From: DATBDM01 sp036269915
GTDB taxonomy: Bacteria > Actinomycetota > Thermoleophilia > Solirubrobacterales > Solirubrobacteraceae
Reading direction: 5' to 3'
Length of the DNA: 16,880 nt
Assembly (NCBI GenBank): GCA_036269915.1
Contig: DATBDM010000016.1
Location: 1 to 16,880, forward strand
Shown here: positions 1 to 6,541 of the stretch, in pieces
Layout: each line of letters starts with the position of its first letter
Position numbering within the stretch: the first letter of the stretch is position 1
Program-made: the position numbers and the translations under genes
The notes under the pieces: generated by a model
What the model saw: the letters and a program-made list of their open reading frames with translations, nothing else
Told to the model about the DNA's origin: nothing
The model's database searches: none

Positions 1-761
1 GACTCCAGCGCGTTGTGCACCTGACCGAAGCTGGAGTGCACGTCGAGCCAGGCGGCCGTCCCCTCGCGGATGCCGACCTCGAGGTCGCCGATCTTGGTCT
101 CGAGCACGATCGAGCCGTGCACGACGTCGCCGACTCGGACGTCGCCGTTCGAGGACTTCGCACTGACGCCGCCGTTCGCCACGTCGACGGCGATGCTGCC
201 GTTCGCCGCGCGCAGGCGCAGGTCTCCGGCCGCCACCCCGACCCACGTGCTGCCGTTGCTGTTCTTGACCACCGCGCTGTCGTCGAGCGCGCCGAGGCGC
301 ACATCGCCCGAGCCGGCCGTCACGTCGGCACGGCCCGAGGCGCGATCGACGCTGATGTCACCGGCGCCGCTCTTCAGATCGAGCGTCTCGGCCCGATCGA
401 GCCGGATGCGGCCGAGGCCCGTCTTGATCTCGCAGTCACCGAGCCGGCCGTCGCAGTTGATGTCCCCCAATCCCAGCGTCCCGAGCACGTGCGAGCCGGC
501 GGGCAGCTCGATCGTCACGTCGATCGAGCCGCCGGTACGCCGGCTCAACCATGAGCGCAGCTTCGGCCCTTTGACGAGCAGCCGCCCGTCAGCATGCTCG
601 ATGCGGGTCAGCTCGGCGGCTCTGACGTCCTCCTCGTCCGACGCGTCGCTGGGCTGCACCGCGACGACAGCGACGCCCTGGTCTGTCGCGCTGATCCGGA
701 CGTCGCCGAAGGCGACGTCGATCGTGGCCGTGATCGGTTCGGGAGTGTCGAAGGTCGGCAT
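1..761 (-). CDS. DUF4097-type beta-helix (adhesin-like) protein, partial
   Basis: About 253 residues are visible; the 3' end lies beyond the left edge of the window. The start is ATG at 761, preceded by a good Shine-Dalgarno AGGAGG at the right distance. The protein is a run of short beta-strand repeats alternating hydrophobic and polar residues with recurring G-D-[IV]-x-[VL] units (for example FGDVRI, GLGDINCDG, GAGDISVD, GSGDVRLG, NGDVRVGDV). This is the pattern of the DUF4097/DUF2807 'putative adhesin' beta-helix fold. No signal peptide or membrane segment is seen in the visible part. It lies 66 bp downstream of the ribbon-helix-helix gene on the same strand, so the two are probably co-transcribed. 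The molecular role of the family is not known; many members sit beside regulators or membrane-associated stress genes. The family call is fairly secure; a function cannot be given. Confidence 0.75.
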   Translation of the reverse strand, partial: MPTFDTPEPITATIDVAFGDVRISATDQGVAVVAVQPSDASDEEDVRAAELTRIEHADGRLLVKGPKLRSWLSRRTGGSIDVTIELPAGSHVLGTLGLGDINCDGRLGDCEIKTGLGRIRLDRAETLDLKSGAGDISVDRASGRADVTAGSGDVRLGALDDSAVVKNSNGSTWVGVAAGDLRLRAANGSIAVDVANGGVSAKSSNGDVRVGDVVHGSIVLETKIGDLEVGIREGTAAWLDVHSSFGQVHNALE

Positions 762-827
762 GGGGATGCCCTCCTGTGGGTCCAGGCTCGAATTCATCTG
801 GTGTGTCGTGGTCGAAGACGGGCGCGC

Positions 828-1328
828 TCAGCGCACCCAGCCGGTGTAGCCCTGACCGATCCGGCCGCCGCGCTGCCGCGGCCGGCGGTCGTCGGTGGCG
901 AGCGCCGCGGCGGCCGCGCGGACGAGCCATGCGTTGACCGAGAGCCGCTCGCGGCTCGCGGCCTGCTCGATGCCCGCCTTGAGCTGCTCGGGCAGGCGCA
1001 GGTTGATCCGCGCCGTCGCGGCGTCGTCGGCCTCCGGCGCGGCGGGCGCCGGTCCTTCGGGCTCCGGCTCGAGCGATTCGTCGGCCGGTGCCGGTGTCAC
1101 GACGAAGTCGGGCTCGCCGGCACGCAGGCGCAGCTCGACCGACCCGGGCGCGAGTTCGCGCGTGATGTCGTCCGCCGCTGCCGACAGTGCCTCGAGCAGC
1201 ATCAGCCGGACAGCCGACTCGAGCGGCGCGGTCAGGCGCTCGGCGAGCGCCCGGGCGTCGTCACCGCCCGCTTCCGCTGCGACGGCGAGCTCGTCCCGGA
1301 GCTTCTCGACGTATTGCGTCAGATCCAT
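828..1328 (-). CDS. Ribbon-helix-helix DNA-binding protein (HicB/Arc-like)
   Basis: This 166-residue protein has a C-terminal ribbon-helix-helix motif at about residues 106-143: a strand (ARINLRLPEQL), then helices KAGIEQAASRERL and SVNAWLVRAAAAAL. That is the layout of HicB, Arc and CopG-type repressors and antitoxins. The N-terminal 60 residues look helical and may mediate oligomerisation. Residues 70-103 are an acidic, Pro/Ala-rich linker, and the tail ends in a short basic stretch closing with GYTGWVR. The start is ATG at 1328, 8 nt after a well-formed -10, so the mRNA is probably leaderless. The promoter spacer holds a repeated octamer that could be this protein's own operator. It is followed by the DUF4097-type gene; no toxin gene is visible beside it, so a transcription regulator is more likely than an antitoxin. 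Confidence 0.8.
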   Translation of the reverse strand: MDLTQYVEKLRDELAVAAEAGGDDARALAERLTAPLESAVRLMLLEALSAAADDITRELAPGSVELRLRAGEPDFVVTPAPADESLEPEPEGPAPAAPEADDAATARINLRLPEQLKAGIEQAASRERLSVNAWLVRAAAAALATDDRRPRQRGGRIGQGYTGWVR

Positions 1329-1336
1329 GGCGCGCC

Positions 1337-1365
1337 ATTATGGCATCACTCTGGCATCATTACAA
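1337..1365 (-). promoter_or_regulatory. Promoter of the ribbon-helix-helix/DUF4097 operon
   Basis: Read on the minus strand: -35 TTGTAA (1365-1360), a 17-nt spacer, and -10 CATAAT (1342-1337). This is one of the best promoter matches in the window. The -10 ends 8 nt before the ATG at 1328, so transcription should start at or next to the A of the start codon and give a leaderless mRNA. That is common in actinobacteria. Confidence 0.7.
1341..1359. repeat. Tandem octamer, candidate repressor operator
   Basis: TGGCATCA occurs at 1341-1348 and again at 1352-1359, an 11-bp repeat period (about one DNA turn) that almost exactly fills the -35/-10 spacer. Ribbon-helix-helix repressors typically bind such short tandem half-sites cooperatively. 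Binding here would block RNA polymerase at the gene encoding the repressor itself. A separate 10-bp palindrome, CACCATGGTG, lies just upstream at 1379-1388. That the repeat acts as an operator is an inference. Confidence 0.5.
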
Positions 1366-1450
1366 CGCCTCGATGGCACACCATGGTGCCCAAGACCTCA
1401 CCCATCCGTGCGACTGCAAACAACGCGCCGGCCCACCACCATGCGCGATC

Positions 1451-1804
1451 GTGCCGCTCCGCGTCCTGATCATCGACGACGACCCCGGCTTTCGCCAGGC
1501 CGCGCGGGAGCTGCTTCGCGTCCGCGGCTACGCGGTCGTGGCGGATGCCCACGACGGCCCTTCGGCCATCGCCGCGGTCGAGCTCCTCCAGCCCGACGCC
1601 GTCCTGCTCGACATCCGCCTCGGCCCGGACGACGGCTTCGACGTCGCCCGCGCGGTGGCGCGGACGCGGCCCGGGACGGCCGTGCTGCTGACGTCGGCCA
1701 ACGACTACCACGGCTGCGACGATGCGCTGCGTCTCGCGGGCGCGCGCGGCTTCGTGCTGAAGTCGGACCTCTTGAGCACGGACTTCACGGACTACTGGCC
1801 GTAG
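1451..1804 (+). CDS. Stand-alone response-regulator receiver domain
   Basis: This 117-residue protein consists only of a CheY-like receiver domain. From the chosen GTG start, the acidic pocket is D9/D10/D11 (LIIDDDPGF), the phospho-acceptor is D54 (VLLDIRLG), the switch Ser/Thr is in LLTSA (about 81-82), and the conserved Lys is K104 (FVLKSDL). All key residues are present, so phosphorylation is expected. There is no output domain; the protein ends 13 residues after the Lys. GTG at 1451 is chosen because it lies directly before the first beta-strand. In-frame ATGs at 1340 and 1373 would add an unlikely His/Cys-rich leader that overlaps the divergent promoter. No histidine kinase is visible nearby, so its partner is encoded elsewhere. 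No clear Shine-Dalgarno is seen. Confidence 0.75.
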   Translation: MPLRVLIIDDDPGFRQAARELLRVRGYAVVADAHDGPSAIAAVELLQPDAVLLDIRLGPDDGFDVARAVARTRPGTAVLLTSANDYHGCDDALRLAGARGFVLKSDLLSTDFTDYWP

Positions 1805-1933
1805 CTCGCTTCGAGCGCGTGAGGTACGCGTCGGAACGAAAACGCGTTCCACGGGCGTACGAGGCCATGGTTGTCCGTTGGGGACGGCGTGGGCATCGGC
1901 GGATTTTTCCAAGACGGACCCGGCGACCGTCCC

Positions 1934-1939
1934 TACGGT
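1934..1939 (+). promoter_or_regulatory. -10 box of a probable leaderless promoter
   Basis: TACGGT fits the actinobacterial TANNNT -10 and ends 7 nt before the ATG at 1947, as expected for a leaderless mRNA. The -35 (about 1911-1916, AAGACG) is weak. It would drive the cupin/YdeI pair. Confidence 0.45.
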
Positions 1940-1946
1940 CCTGCCT

Positions 1947-2543
1947 ATGACCTCGACGCCTCCGAAGACCCCTACCGCGATCTTCCACGCCCGCCCGCGC
2001 CACGGCGGGCCGCTGGCCGAGCGCCTTCTGCACGCCGCCTCGCTTGTGGCCGAGGCGCCTGGGTGCGAGCTGTGGCTCGTGCACCGCGATGGCGAGGACC
2101 CCGATACCGTTCGCGTCGGTGAGATGTGGGCGAGCCATACCACGGGCGCGACGGCGTTCTCGATCCTCGACGCACCGGACCTGTCGAAGGACACCAGCCT
2201 GCTCGACCGCTACGAGCTCGCGGAGGTCGGTGAGGCACGCTACGTCCGCGAGCACCTTGGTGCGGTGCGGGTCGGCTTGACGCACTACCGGCTTCGGCCG
2301 GGACGCCGGCAGGGGTGCGCGCATCGCCACGGTGTGGCCGAAGAGATCTACGTGGCCTTGTCCGGCACCGGTCGCATCACGGTCGACGACGACGCGTTCG
2401 AGCTGCAGCCGCTCGAAGCGGTGCGGATCGCGCCGGGCTCCACGCGCGAGCTAGAAGCAGGCCCTCAGGGCCTCGAGGTCCTCGCTTTCGGATCACACTC
2501 GCCCGGCGACGGCGAGATGGTCGCCGACCGGCAGCGGGCATGA
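1947..2543 (+). CDS. Monooxygenase-like (ABM) domain fused to a cupin
   Basis: This 198-residue protein appears to have two small domains. Residues about 10-75 (IFHARPRHG to FSILDAP, with an ELWLVHRD strand) resemble the antibiotic-biosynthesis-monooxygenase ferredoxin-like fold. Residues about 105-175 are a cupin: a metal-binding-type motif with H126, H128 and E132/E133 (CAHRHGVAEEIY) followed by a typical second half ending VLAFGS. The His usual in cupin motif 2 is not obvious and an Arg stands near its place. ATG at 1947 is preferred to the upstream ATG at 1878 because a TANNNT -10 lies 7 nt ahead and the domain starts just after. Its stop overlaps the ATG of the YdeI-like gene, implying coupling. 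Cytoplasmic; the substrate is unknown. The cupin call is secure, the N-terminal call less so. Confidence 0.72.
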   Translation: MTSTPPKTPTAIFHARPRHGGPLAERLLHAASLVAEAPGCELWLVHRDGEDPDTVRVGEMWASHTTGATAFSILDAPDLSKDTSLLDRYELAEVGEARYVREHLGAVRVGLTHYRLRPGRRQGCAHRHGVAEEIYVALSGTGRITVDDDAFELQPLEAVRIAPGSTRELEAGPQGLEVLAFGSHSPGDGEMVADRQRA

Positions 2544-3121
2544 CCGAGCCGTCCGCGGACACCAGCGTCCGGTTCGCCGACGCGGCTGAGTTCGAGGCAT
2601 GGCTGGAGGACAACCACGAACACCACCGCGGCGTTTGGCTCGAGATCGCGAAGAAGGGCTCGTCCGAGCCCACGGTCACCTACCCCGAGGCGATCGAGAT
2701 CGCGCTCTGTTTTGGCTGGATAGACGGCCAGAAAGCGCGCGGCGACCATGCGCACTGGCGACAGCGCTTCACACCGCGCTCGAGGCGCAGCCGCTGGTCG
2801 CGCGTCAACCGCGACAAGGCCGAGGAGCTCATCGCCGCCGGACGCATGCGTCCGGCGGGCGTGGCCGAGGTCGAACGTGCCCGCGCCGACGGCCGCTGGG
2901 ATGCCGCCTACGACGGGCAGCGCGCCGCGGTCGTTCCCGACGACCTCCAGCGCGAGCTCCAGGCCGACCCCGTTGCCGCTAGGGCCTTCGAAGCGCTCGA
3001 CGCACGCAACCGGTACGCGATCACTTGGCGGCTCAACGATGCCAAGCGGCCCGAGACCCGCGCGCGCCGGCTCGCGAAGTACCTCGACATGCTGCGCCGC
3101 GGCGAACGGCTTCACAGCTGA
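2540..3121 (+). CDS. YdeI/OmdA (OmpD-associated) family protein
   Basis: This 193-residue protein matches the YdeI/OmdA family along its whole length: FEAWLEDNHEHHRGVWLEIAKK, VTYPEAIEIALCFGWIDG, FTPRSRRSRWSRVN, then the C-terminal OmdA region with RYAITWRLNDAKRPETRARR. Family members are linked to resistance to cationic peptides or polymyxin in enteric bacteria and are often annotated as bacteriocin-protection proteins. The biochemical activity is unknown, and the function in actinobacteria is not established. The ATG at 2540 overlaps the TGA of the cupin gene (ATGA), so the two are translationally coupled. No signal peptide is seen. Confidence 0.85.
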   Translation: MTEPSADTSVRFADAAEFEAWLEDNHEHHRGVWLEIAKKGSSEPTVTYPEAIEIALCFGWIDGQKARGDHAHWRQRFTPRSRRSRWSRVNRDKAEELIAAGRMRPAGVAEVERARADGRWDAAYDGQRAAVVPDDLQRELQADPVAARAFEALDARNRYAITWRLNDAKRPETRARRLAKYLDMLRRGERLHS

Positions 3122-3165
3122 GTTCGTCATCCACGACATCCGCGACGCGCAAGCTCCTCCGTAGC

Positions 3166-3194
3166 GCGGGCATGATCGACTCCTGCGTGCCCGC
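3166..3194. terminator. Weak hairpin between convergent genes
   Basis: GCGGGCA (3166-3172) and TGCCCGC (3188-3194) form a 7-bp perfect stem with a 15-nt loop, between the YdeI-like gene and the convergent phosphoesterase gene. There is no T-tract on either side, so a role as a two-way terminator is only possible. Confidence 0.3.
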
Positions 3195-3197
3195 CGC

Positions 3198-4127
3198 TCA
3201 ATGGCCCGTCGCGACCCGGAGACCGAACGCCGTGCCCAGCGATGTCGCGCCCGCAGCGGCGCGTAGCGGGCGCGTCTGGGCCACATCGTCGTAGAAGCGC
3301 GTCAGCGAGTAGTGCGTGAGCGGCGTCGTGACGACACGGTGTGCCAACCCGGGCGCGAGCACTACCGTGAGCACGCGGTTCGCGTTCGAGCCGTCGTCCT
3401 CGTCGGCGGTCACGACGATCGCGAGGCGTCCCGAGCGGAAATCGGGGCCGTGGAGGAGCCGCGGCAGCCAGCCGCGCAGCCACCCGTCCGCCGTGGCGAG
3501 GCTGCCGTCGTGCGCATCATGGTCGAGGTTGGGGATCAGCATGCCGACCGTCGGCAGCCTCCCTGCGCGGAGATCGCGTTGCAACGCGCCGCGCTCAGGG
3601 GTTCCGGACGGCACCATCCCCGTCCGACACGCTGCGCGCTCGTCGACGAAATAGGCCCACGGCGCGTGCTTGACCGCGTAGGTCGACGCGGGAGCGGTCG
3701 CGCAGCGGGTCGGCATCGACTCCGCGTAGAGCCGCGCGGTGTGGCCGGTGCGCAGCGCCTGGCCGAACACCGACGCGCCGTGCACGGGATGCGCCGGCGG
3801 CGACGCGTCGTCGCGCACCGCGAAGGTCGATCCGCCCACGATTGCGAGGTAGTTCGGGAGCGACGGATGCGCGATGGCGCGGTAATCGCTGGCGTATCCG
3901 TACCGGCGCGCGAGCCCGTCGAGGTAGGGCATGTCCGCGCGCATCTCCGGAAGGCTGTGGTTCTCCTCGACGATCGCGAGGACCTTCGTGATGCGCGCGG
4001 GTGACCGCGCTGAGGCGCTCGCGCCCCTGGCGGTCGTCGACTGGGGCGTGGGACCCGCCCCCGCCGATCCCGTGGCGCATCCGGCCGCGAGGACCACCGC
4101 GAACACCACCGCAGCGCACCGAGCCAT
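3198..4127 (-). CDS. Lipoprotein phosphoesterase (alkaline phosphatase superfamily)
   Basis: This 309-residue protein starts with a lipoprotein signal peptide: MARCAAVVFAVV, then lipobox LAAGC with the lipidated Cys at residue 17, then a Ser/Ala/Gly/Thr linker to about residue 45. The remainder fits the phosphoesterase family (PF04185, acid phosphatase/phospholipase C-like). Visible motifs are IVEENHS (about 53-58), HPSLPNYLAIVGGS (about 87-100), MLIPNLDHDAHDGS and VVTADEDDGSNANR, whose Asp and His residues are the likely metal ligands. It should act outside the membrane on phosphate esters; the substrate is not predictable. The start is ATG at 4127; an in-frame GTG at 4148 would add seven residues and is possible. 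It is monocistronic and convergent with the YdeI-like gene. Confidence 0.8.
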   Translation of the reverse strand: MARCAAVVFAVVLAAGCATGSAGAGPTPQSTTARGASASARSPARITKVLAIVEENHSLPEMRADMPYLDGLARRYGYASDYRAIAHPSLPNYLAIVGGSTFAVRDDASPPAHPVHGASVFGQALRTGHTARLYAESMPTRCATAPASTYAVKHAPWAYFVDERAACRTGMVPSGTPERGALQRDLRAGRLPTVGMLIPNLDHDAHDGSLATADGWLRGWLPRLLHGPDFRSGRLAIVVTADEDDGSNANRVLTVVLAPGLAHRVVTTPLTHYSLTRFYDDVAQTRPLRAAAGATSLGTAFGLRVATGH

Positions 4128-4288
4128 CGTGGCCACGAGAACGCTCACCGCGACGGCGGCCAATTCGGATTGATCATTCGTGGCGTCATCGGCCCGTGTC
4201 CGCAATCGAGTCGCCGGGCGGCAAGTTCGTCCTGCACCCTGGTCCTGCACCCCGAGTGACGAGCGGCCAGACCAACCCGGAGAACGAG

Positions 4289-4314
4289 AAAAGCCCTACC
4301 TGAGCAGGGCTTTT
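4289..4314 (-). terminator. Intrinsic terminator of tRNA-fMet
   Basis: AAAAGCCCT (4289-4297) and AGGGCTTTT (4306-4314) form a perfect 9-bp stem with an 8-nt loop, starting six bases past the tRNA 3' end. Read on the minus strand it ends in TTTT then CTCGTT, a normal intrinsic terminator. The A/T flanks make it symmetric, so it could also work in the other direction. Confidence 0.85.
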
Positions 4315-4320
4315 GTCGTA

Positions 4321-4394
<74 letters not shown>

Positions 4395-4409
4395 TCGCTT
4401 GGGCAACTG

Positions 4410-4437
4410 AATCTAGCACTCTCGCGCGAGGGTTCAA
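4410..4437 (-). promoter_or_regulatory. Promoter of tRNA-fMet
   Basis: Minus strand: -35 TTGAAC (4437-4432), a 16-nt spacer, and -10 TAGATT (4415-4410), ending 15 nt before the mature tRNA 5' end. The -35 overlaps the stop codon of the upstream PfkB-type gene (4436-4434). The spacer holds the 10-bp palindrome CTCGCGCGAG (4421-4430). Confidence 0.7.
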
Positions 4438-5336
4438 GACGGGCGGACGGCGAGCGCGAGCTCGTGCGCGCGGGTGCCGTCGAGGCGGCCCGCGCCCGGC
4501 TGCTCGGCGTTCGCCGCGGCCGCGCCGGAGGCCATCGAGAGCGCCGCCTCCCACGTGCCGCCGATGTCCAGCGCGGTGAGGAAGCCGCCGAGCGCGGCGT
4601 CGCCGCTGCCGACCGGGTAGCCGCCGAACGCGGGCGGCGTCGTGCGCAGCTCGGTGCCGTCGGGCAGCGCCAGCTCCATCCCGTCCGCACCGTGCGTGAG
4701 TGCCGCGACCGCGTCGCCGCCGCCGGCCGCGAGGCGCAGCTCGGCCGCGGTCGAGAGCCCGAGCTCGGCTGCCTCGCCGGCGTTGACCTTGACGAAGTCG
4801 GGGCGGGCGCGCAGGCCGGCGGCGAGACCCTCGTCGCGGGCGTCGAGCGCGACCAGCGCTCCCGCGCGGCGCGCCGCATCGGCGAGCCGGCGGTAGGCCT
4901 CGTCCGGCGCGCCCGGCGGCAGCGAGCCGGCGATCGCGACCCAGCGCGCGTCGCGCCCGGCGCGCTCGACGGCCAGCTCGAGCGCGGCCCAGACCCCCTC
5001 GTCGACCTCGGGCGCCGGCTCGTAGAACTCGGTCAGGGCGCCGCCGCCGTGCGGAGCGACGCTCAGCGACACGCGCGACTCGCCGGGACCCTCGACGACC
5101 TCGACCGCGACACCCTCGGCGCGCAGCTCCTGCGCGATCCAGCTCCCCGAGTGGCCGGCGAGCAGGGCGACCGCCACGGTCCGCGCGCCGAGCGCGTGCG
5201 CGGCGCGAGCGGCGTTGAGCCCCTTGCCGCCGGGCACTGCGACGACGCGACGCGGGCGGTGGATCTCGCCGACGCGCACCTCGTCGACCTCGATCAGCCG
5301 ATCGACGGACGGCGATGCCGAGACGAAGGCGATCAC
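4434..5336 (-). CDS. PfkB-family sugar kinase (1-phosphofructokinase-like)
   Basis: This 300-residue protein has the usual length for the family. The N-terminal PfkB motif is PGGKGLNAARAAHALG (about residues 35-50) and the C-terminal signature is VGSGDAALGGF with G243-D246; D246 is the expected catalytic base and the Gly/Ser form the anion hole. The GGKGLN motif and the start (IAFVSASPSVDRLIEV) are closest to the FruK/LacC branch, which phosphorylates fructose-1-phosphate or tagatose-6-phosphate with ATP. Substrate assignment within PfkB from sequence alone is unreliable, and no PTS genes are visible, so I give no gene symbol. The start is GTG at 5336, overlapping the TGA of the upstream CoA-binding gene (GTGA), which implies translational coupling. 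It is the last gene of a three-gene operon. Confidence 0.85.
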   Translation of the reverse strand: MIAFVSASPSVDRLIEVDEVRVGEIHRPRRVVAVPGGKGLNAARAAHALGARTVAVALLAGHSGSWIAQELRAEGVAVEVVEGPGESRVSLSVAPHGGGALTEFYEPAPEVDEGVWAALELAVERAGRDARWVAIAGSLPPGAPDEAYRRLADAARRAGALVALDARDEGLAAGLRARPDFVKVNAGEAAELGLSTAAELRLAAGGGDAVAALTHGADGMELALPDGTELRTTPPAFGGYPVGSGDAALGGFLTALDIGGTWEAALSMASGAAAANAEQPGAGRLDGTRAHELALAVRPS

Positions 5337-5758
5337 CGCGCCGCCGGACCGGTGAAGCCGGCGAGCCGCGGCAGCTCGATGGCCGGGCAGCGGTCCATGA
5401 TCACCCGCAGCCCGGCCGCGCGGCCGCGCTCGGCGGCAGCGGTGTCGATGACGCCGAGCTGCATCCAGACGGCGCTCGCGCCGATCTCGATCGCCTCGTC
5501 GACGTGGGCGCCCGCCGCCGAGGAGCGGCGGAACACGTCGACGACCTCGACGCCCTCTTCGGCGGGAATCGCGCGCAGGTCGGGGTAGCAGCGCTCGCCG
5601 AGGATCTCGTCCGCGACCGGGTTCACGGGGATGACGTGATAGCCGCGGCGCTGCAGCAGCACGGCGATCCGGTGCGAGTCGCGGCCCGGATCGGGGGAGC
5701 AGCCCACGACCGCCCACACGCGGGTGCTCGTGAGGATCTCGCGCACGTCGTCGTCCAT
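5333..5758 (-). CDS. CoA-binding (Rossmann) domain protein
   Basis: This 141-residue protein matches the small CoA_binding family (YccU-like): WAVVGCSPDPGRDSHRIAVLLQRRGYHVIPVNP, then GERCYPDLRAIP, VEVVDVFRRS, and SAVWMQLGVID near the end. The fold is that of the CoA-binding domain of succinyl-CoA synthetase and acyl-CoA ligases but stands alone, with no catalytic domain. Binding of CoA or a related nucleotide is expected; the physiological role is not known. The ATG at 5758 is 5 nt after the DUF72 stop, and the 3' end overlaps the PfkB-family start. It is therefore the middle gene of a tight operon. No strong Shine-Dalgarno is seen, so translation probably depends on coupling. Confidence 0.85.
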   Translation of the reverse strand: MDDDVREILTSTRVWAVVGCSPDPGRDSHRIAVLLQRRGYHVIPVNPVADEILGERCYPDLRAIPAEEGVEVVDVFRRSSAAGAHVDEAIEIGASAVWMQLGVIDTAAAERGRAAGLRVIMDRCPAIELPRLAGFTGPAAR

Positions 5759-5763
5759 GGCGC

Positions 5764-6522
5764 TCAGTCTCGCACCCGCTCCGCCACCAGCGAGCGCAGG
5801 CGCTGCGCGTTGCGGACGGCGAAGGCCTCCCAGTCGTTGTTGAAGTAGACGTAGATCGGCCCTCCCGCGCCGCCCGCCAGCGCGACGAGCCGGTCGGCCA
5901 GCTCGGCGAGCTCCGAGTCCGAGTAGTTCCCGCGCCTTCCGCGGTGGCCGTAGTGCAGCCGCACGAAGCCGAAGTCGGTCGTCAGCGTCCACGGCTGCCA
6001 CGGGCGCTGCGGGTGGTCGCCGATCGCGAGGGCGACGCCGTGCCAGCGCAGCATGTCGAGCACCGGCTCGGTGAACCAGCTCGGATGGCGGAACTCGAAG
6101 CAGTGCCGTGCCGGCGGCGAGGCGGCGAGGATGTCGTCGAGCGCCCGCTCGAGCAGGTCCTCGTCGCGCTGCATGCGCTCGGGCAGCTGCCAGAGCACGG
6201 GGCCGAGCTTGGGCGACTCGGCCAGCGGCCGGATCGCGTCGAAGAAGCGCCCGATGCCCTCGCGCATGTCGCGCAGCCGCTTCATGTGCGTCAGGTACTG
6301 GCTCGCCTTGACCGCGAAGGCGAAGTCCGCGGGCGTGTCGCGCACCCAGCCGGCGACCGCCTCGGGGCGCGCGAGCCGGTAGAAGGTGGAGTTGACCTCG
6401 ACGGTGTCGAACAGCGTGGCGTAGTGCTCGAGCCAGCGCCGCGCCGGGACGCCCTTCGGGTAGACCCGCCCGCGCCAGTCCGCGTAGTTCCAGCCCGAGC
6501 ATCCGATTCGGATCGCGTGCAC
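5764..6522 (-). CDS. DUF72 family TIM-barrel protein
   Basis: This 252-residue protein is a clear DUF72 member. It opens with IRIGCSGWNYADWRGRVYP and continues with VEVNSTFYRL, FAFAVKASQYLTHMKRL, GPVLWQLPE, CFEFRHPSW, GDHPQRPWQPW and VRLHYGHRGR, and ends with YVYFNNDWEAFAVRNA. The fold resembles a TIM barrel and a nuclease or metal-dependent role has been suggested, but no activity is settled. The GTG at 6522 is chosen because the conserved IRIGCSGW strand begins three residues later. It is the first gene of the minus-strand operon and diverges from the hydroxyacid dehydrogenase gene with only 19 bp between start codons. Each promoter must therefore lie inside the other gene's 5' region or overlap it. 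Confidence 0.88.
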   Translation of the reverse strand: MHAIRIGCSGWNYADWRGRVYPKGVPARRWLEHYATLFDTVEVNSTFYRLARPEAVAGWVRDTPADFAFAVKASQYLTHMKRLRDMREGIGRFFDAIRPLAESPKLGPVLWQLPERMQRDEDLLERALDDILAASPPARHCFEFRHPSWFTEPVLDMLRWHGVALAIGDHPQRPWQPWTLTTDFGFVRLHYGHRGRRGNYSDSELAELADRLVALAGGAGGPIYVYFNNDWEAFAVRNAQRLRSLVAERVRD

Positions 6523-6541
6523 ACGGGGCAGGATGCCCGGG

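Noticed and set aside
828..1328. Toxin-antitoxin module based on the HicB-like protein
   Set aside because: No HicA-like or other toxin gene is next to it; the partner is a DUF4097-type protein.
1187..1450. N-terminal extension of the receiver gene
   Set aside because: It would overlap the RHH gene and its promoter in antisense, and the receiver fold begins right at GTG 1451.
6526..6538. GGGCA-GGA-TGCCC small palindrome between divergent starts as a terminator or operator
   Set aside because: Only a 5-bp stem with a 3-nt loop; expected by chance in this composition and without other support.
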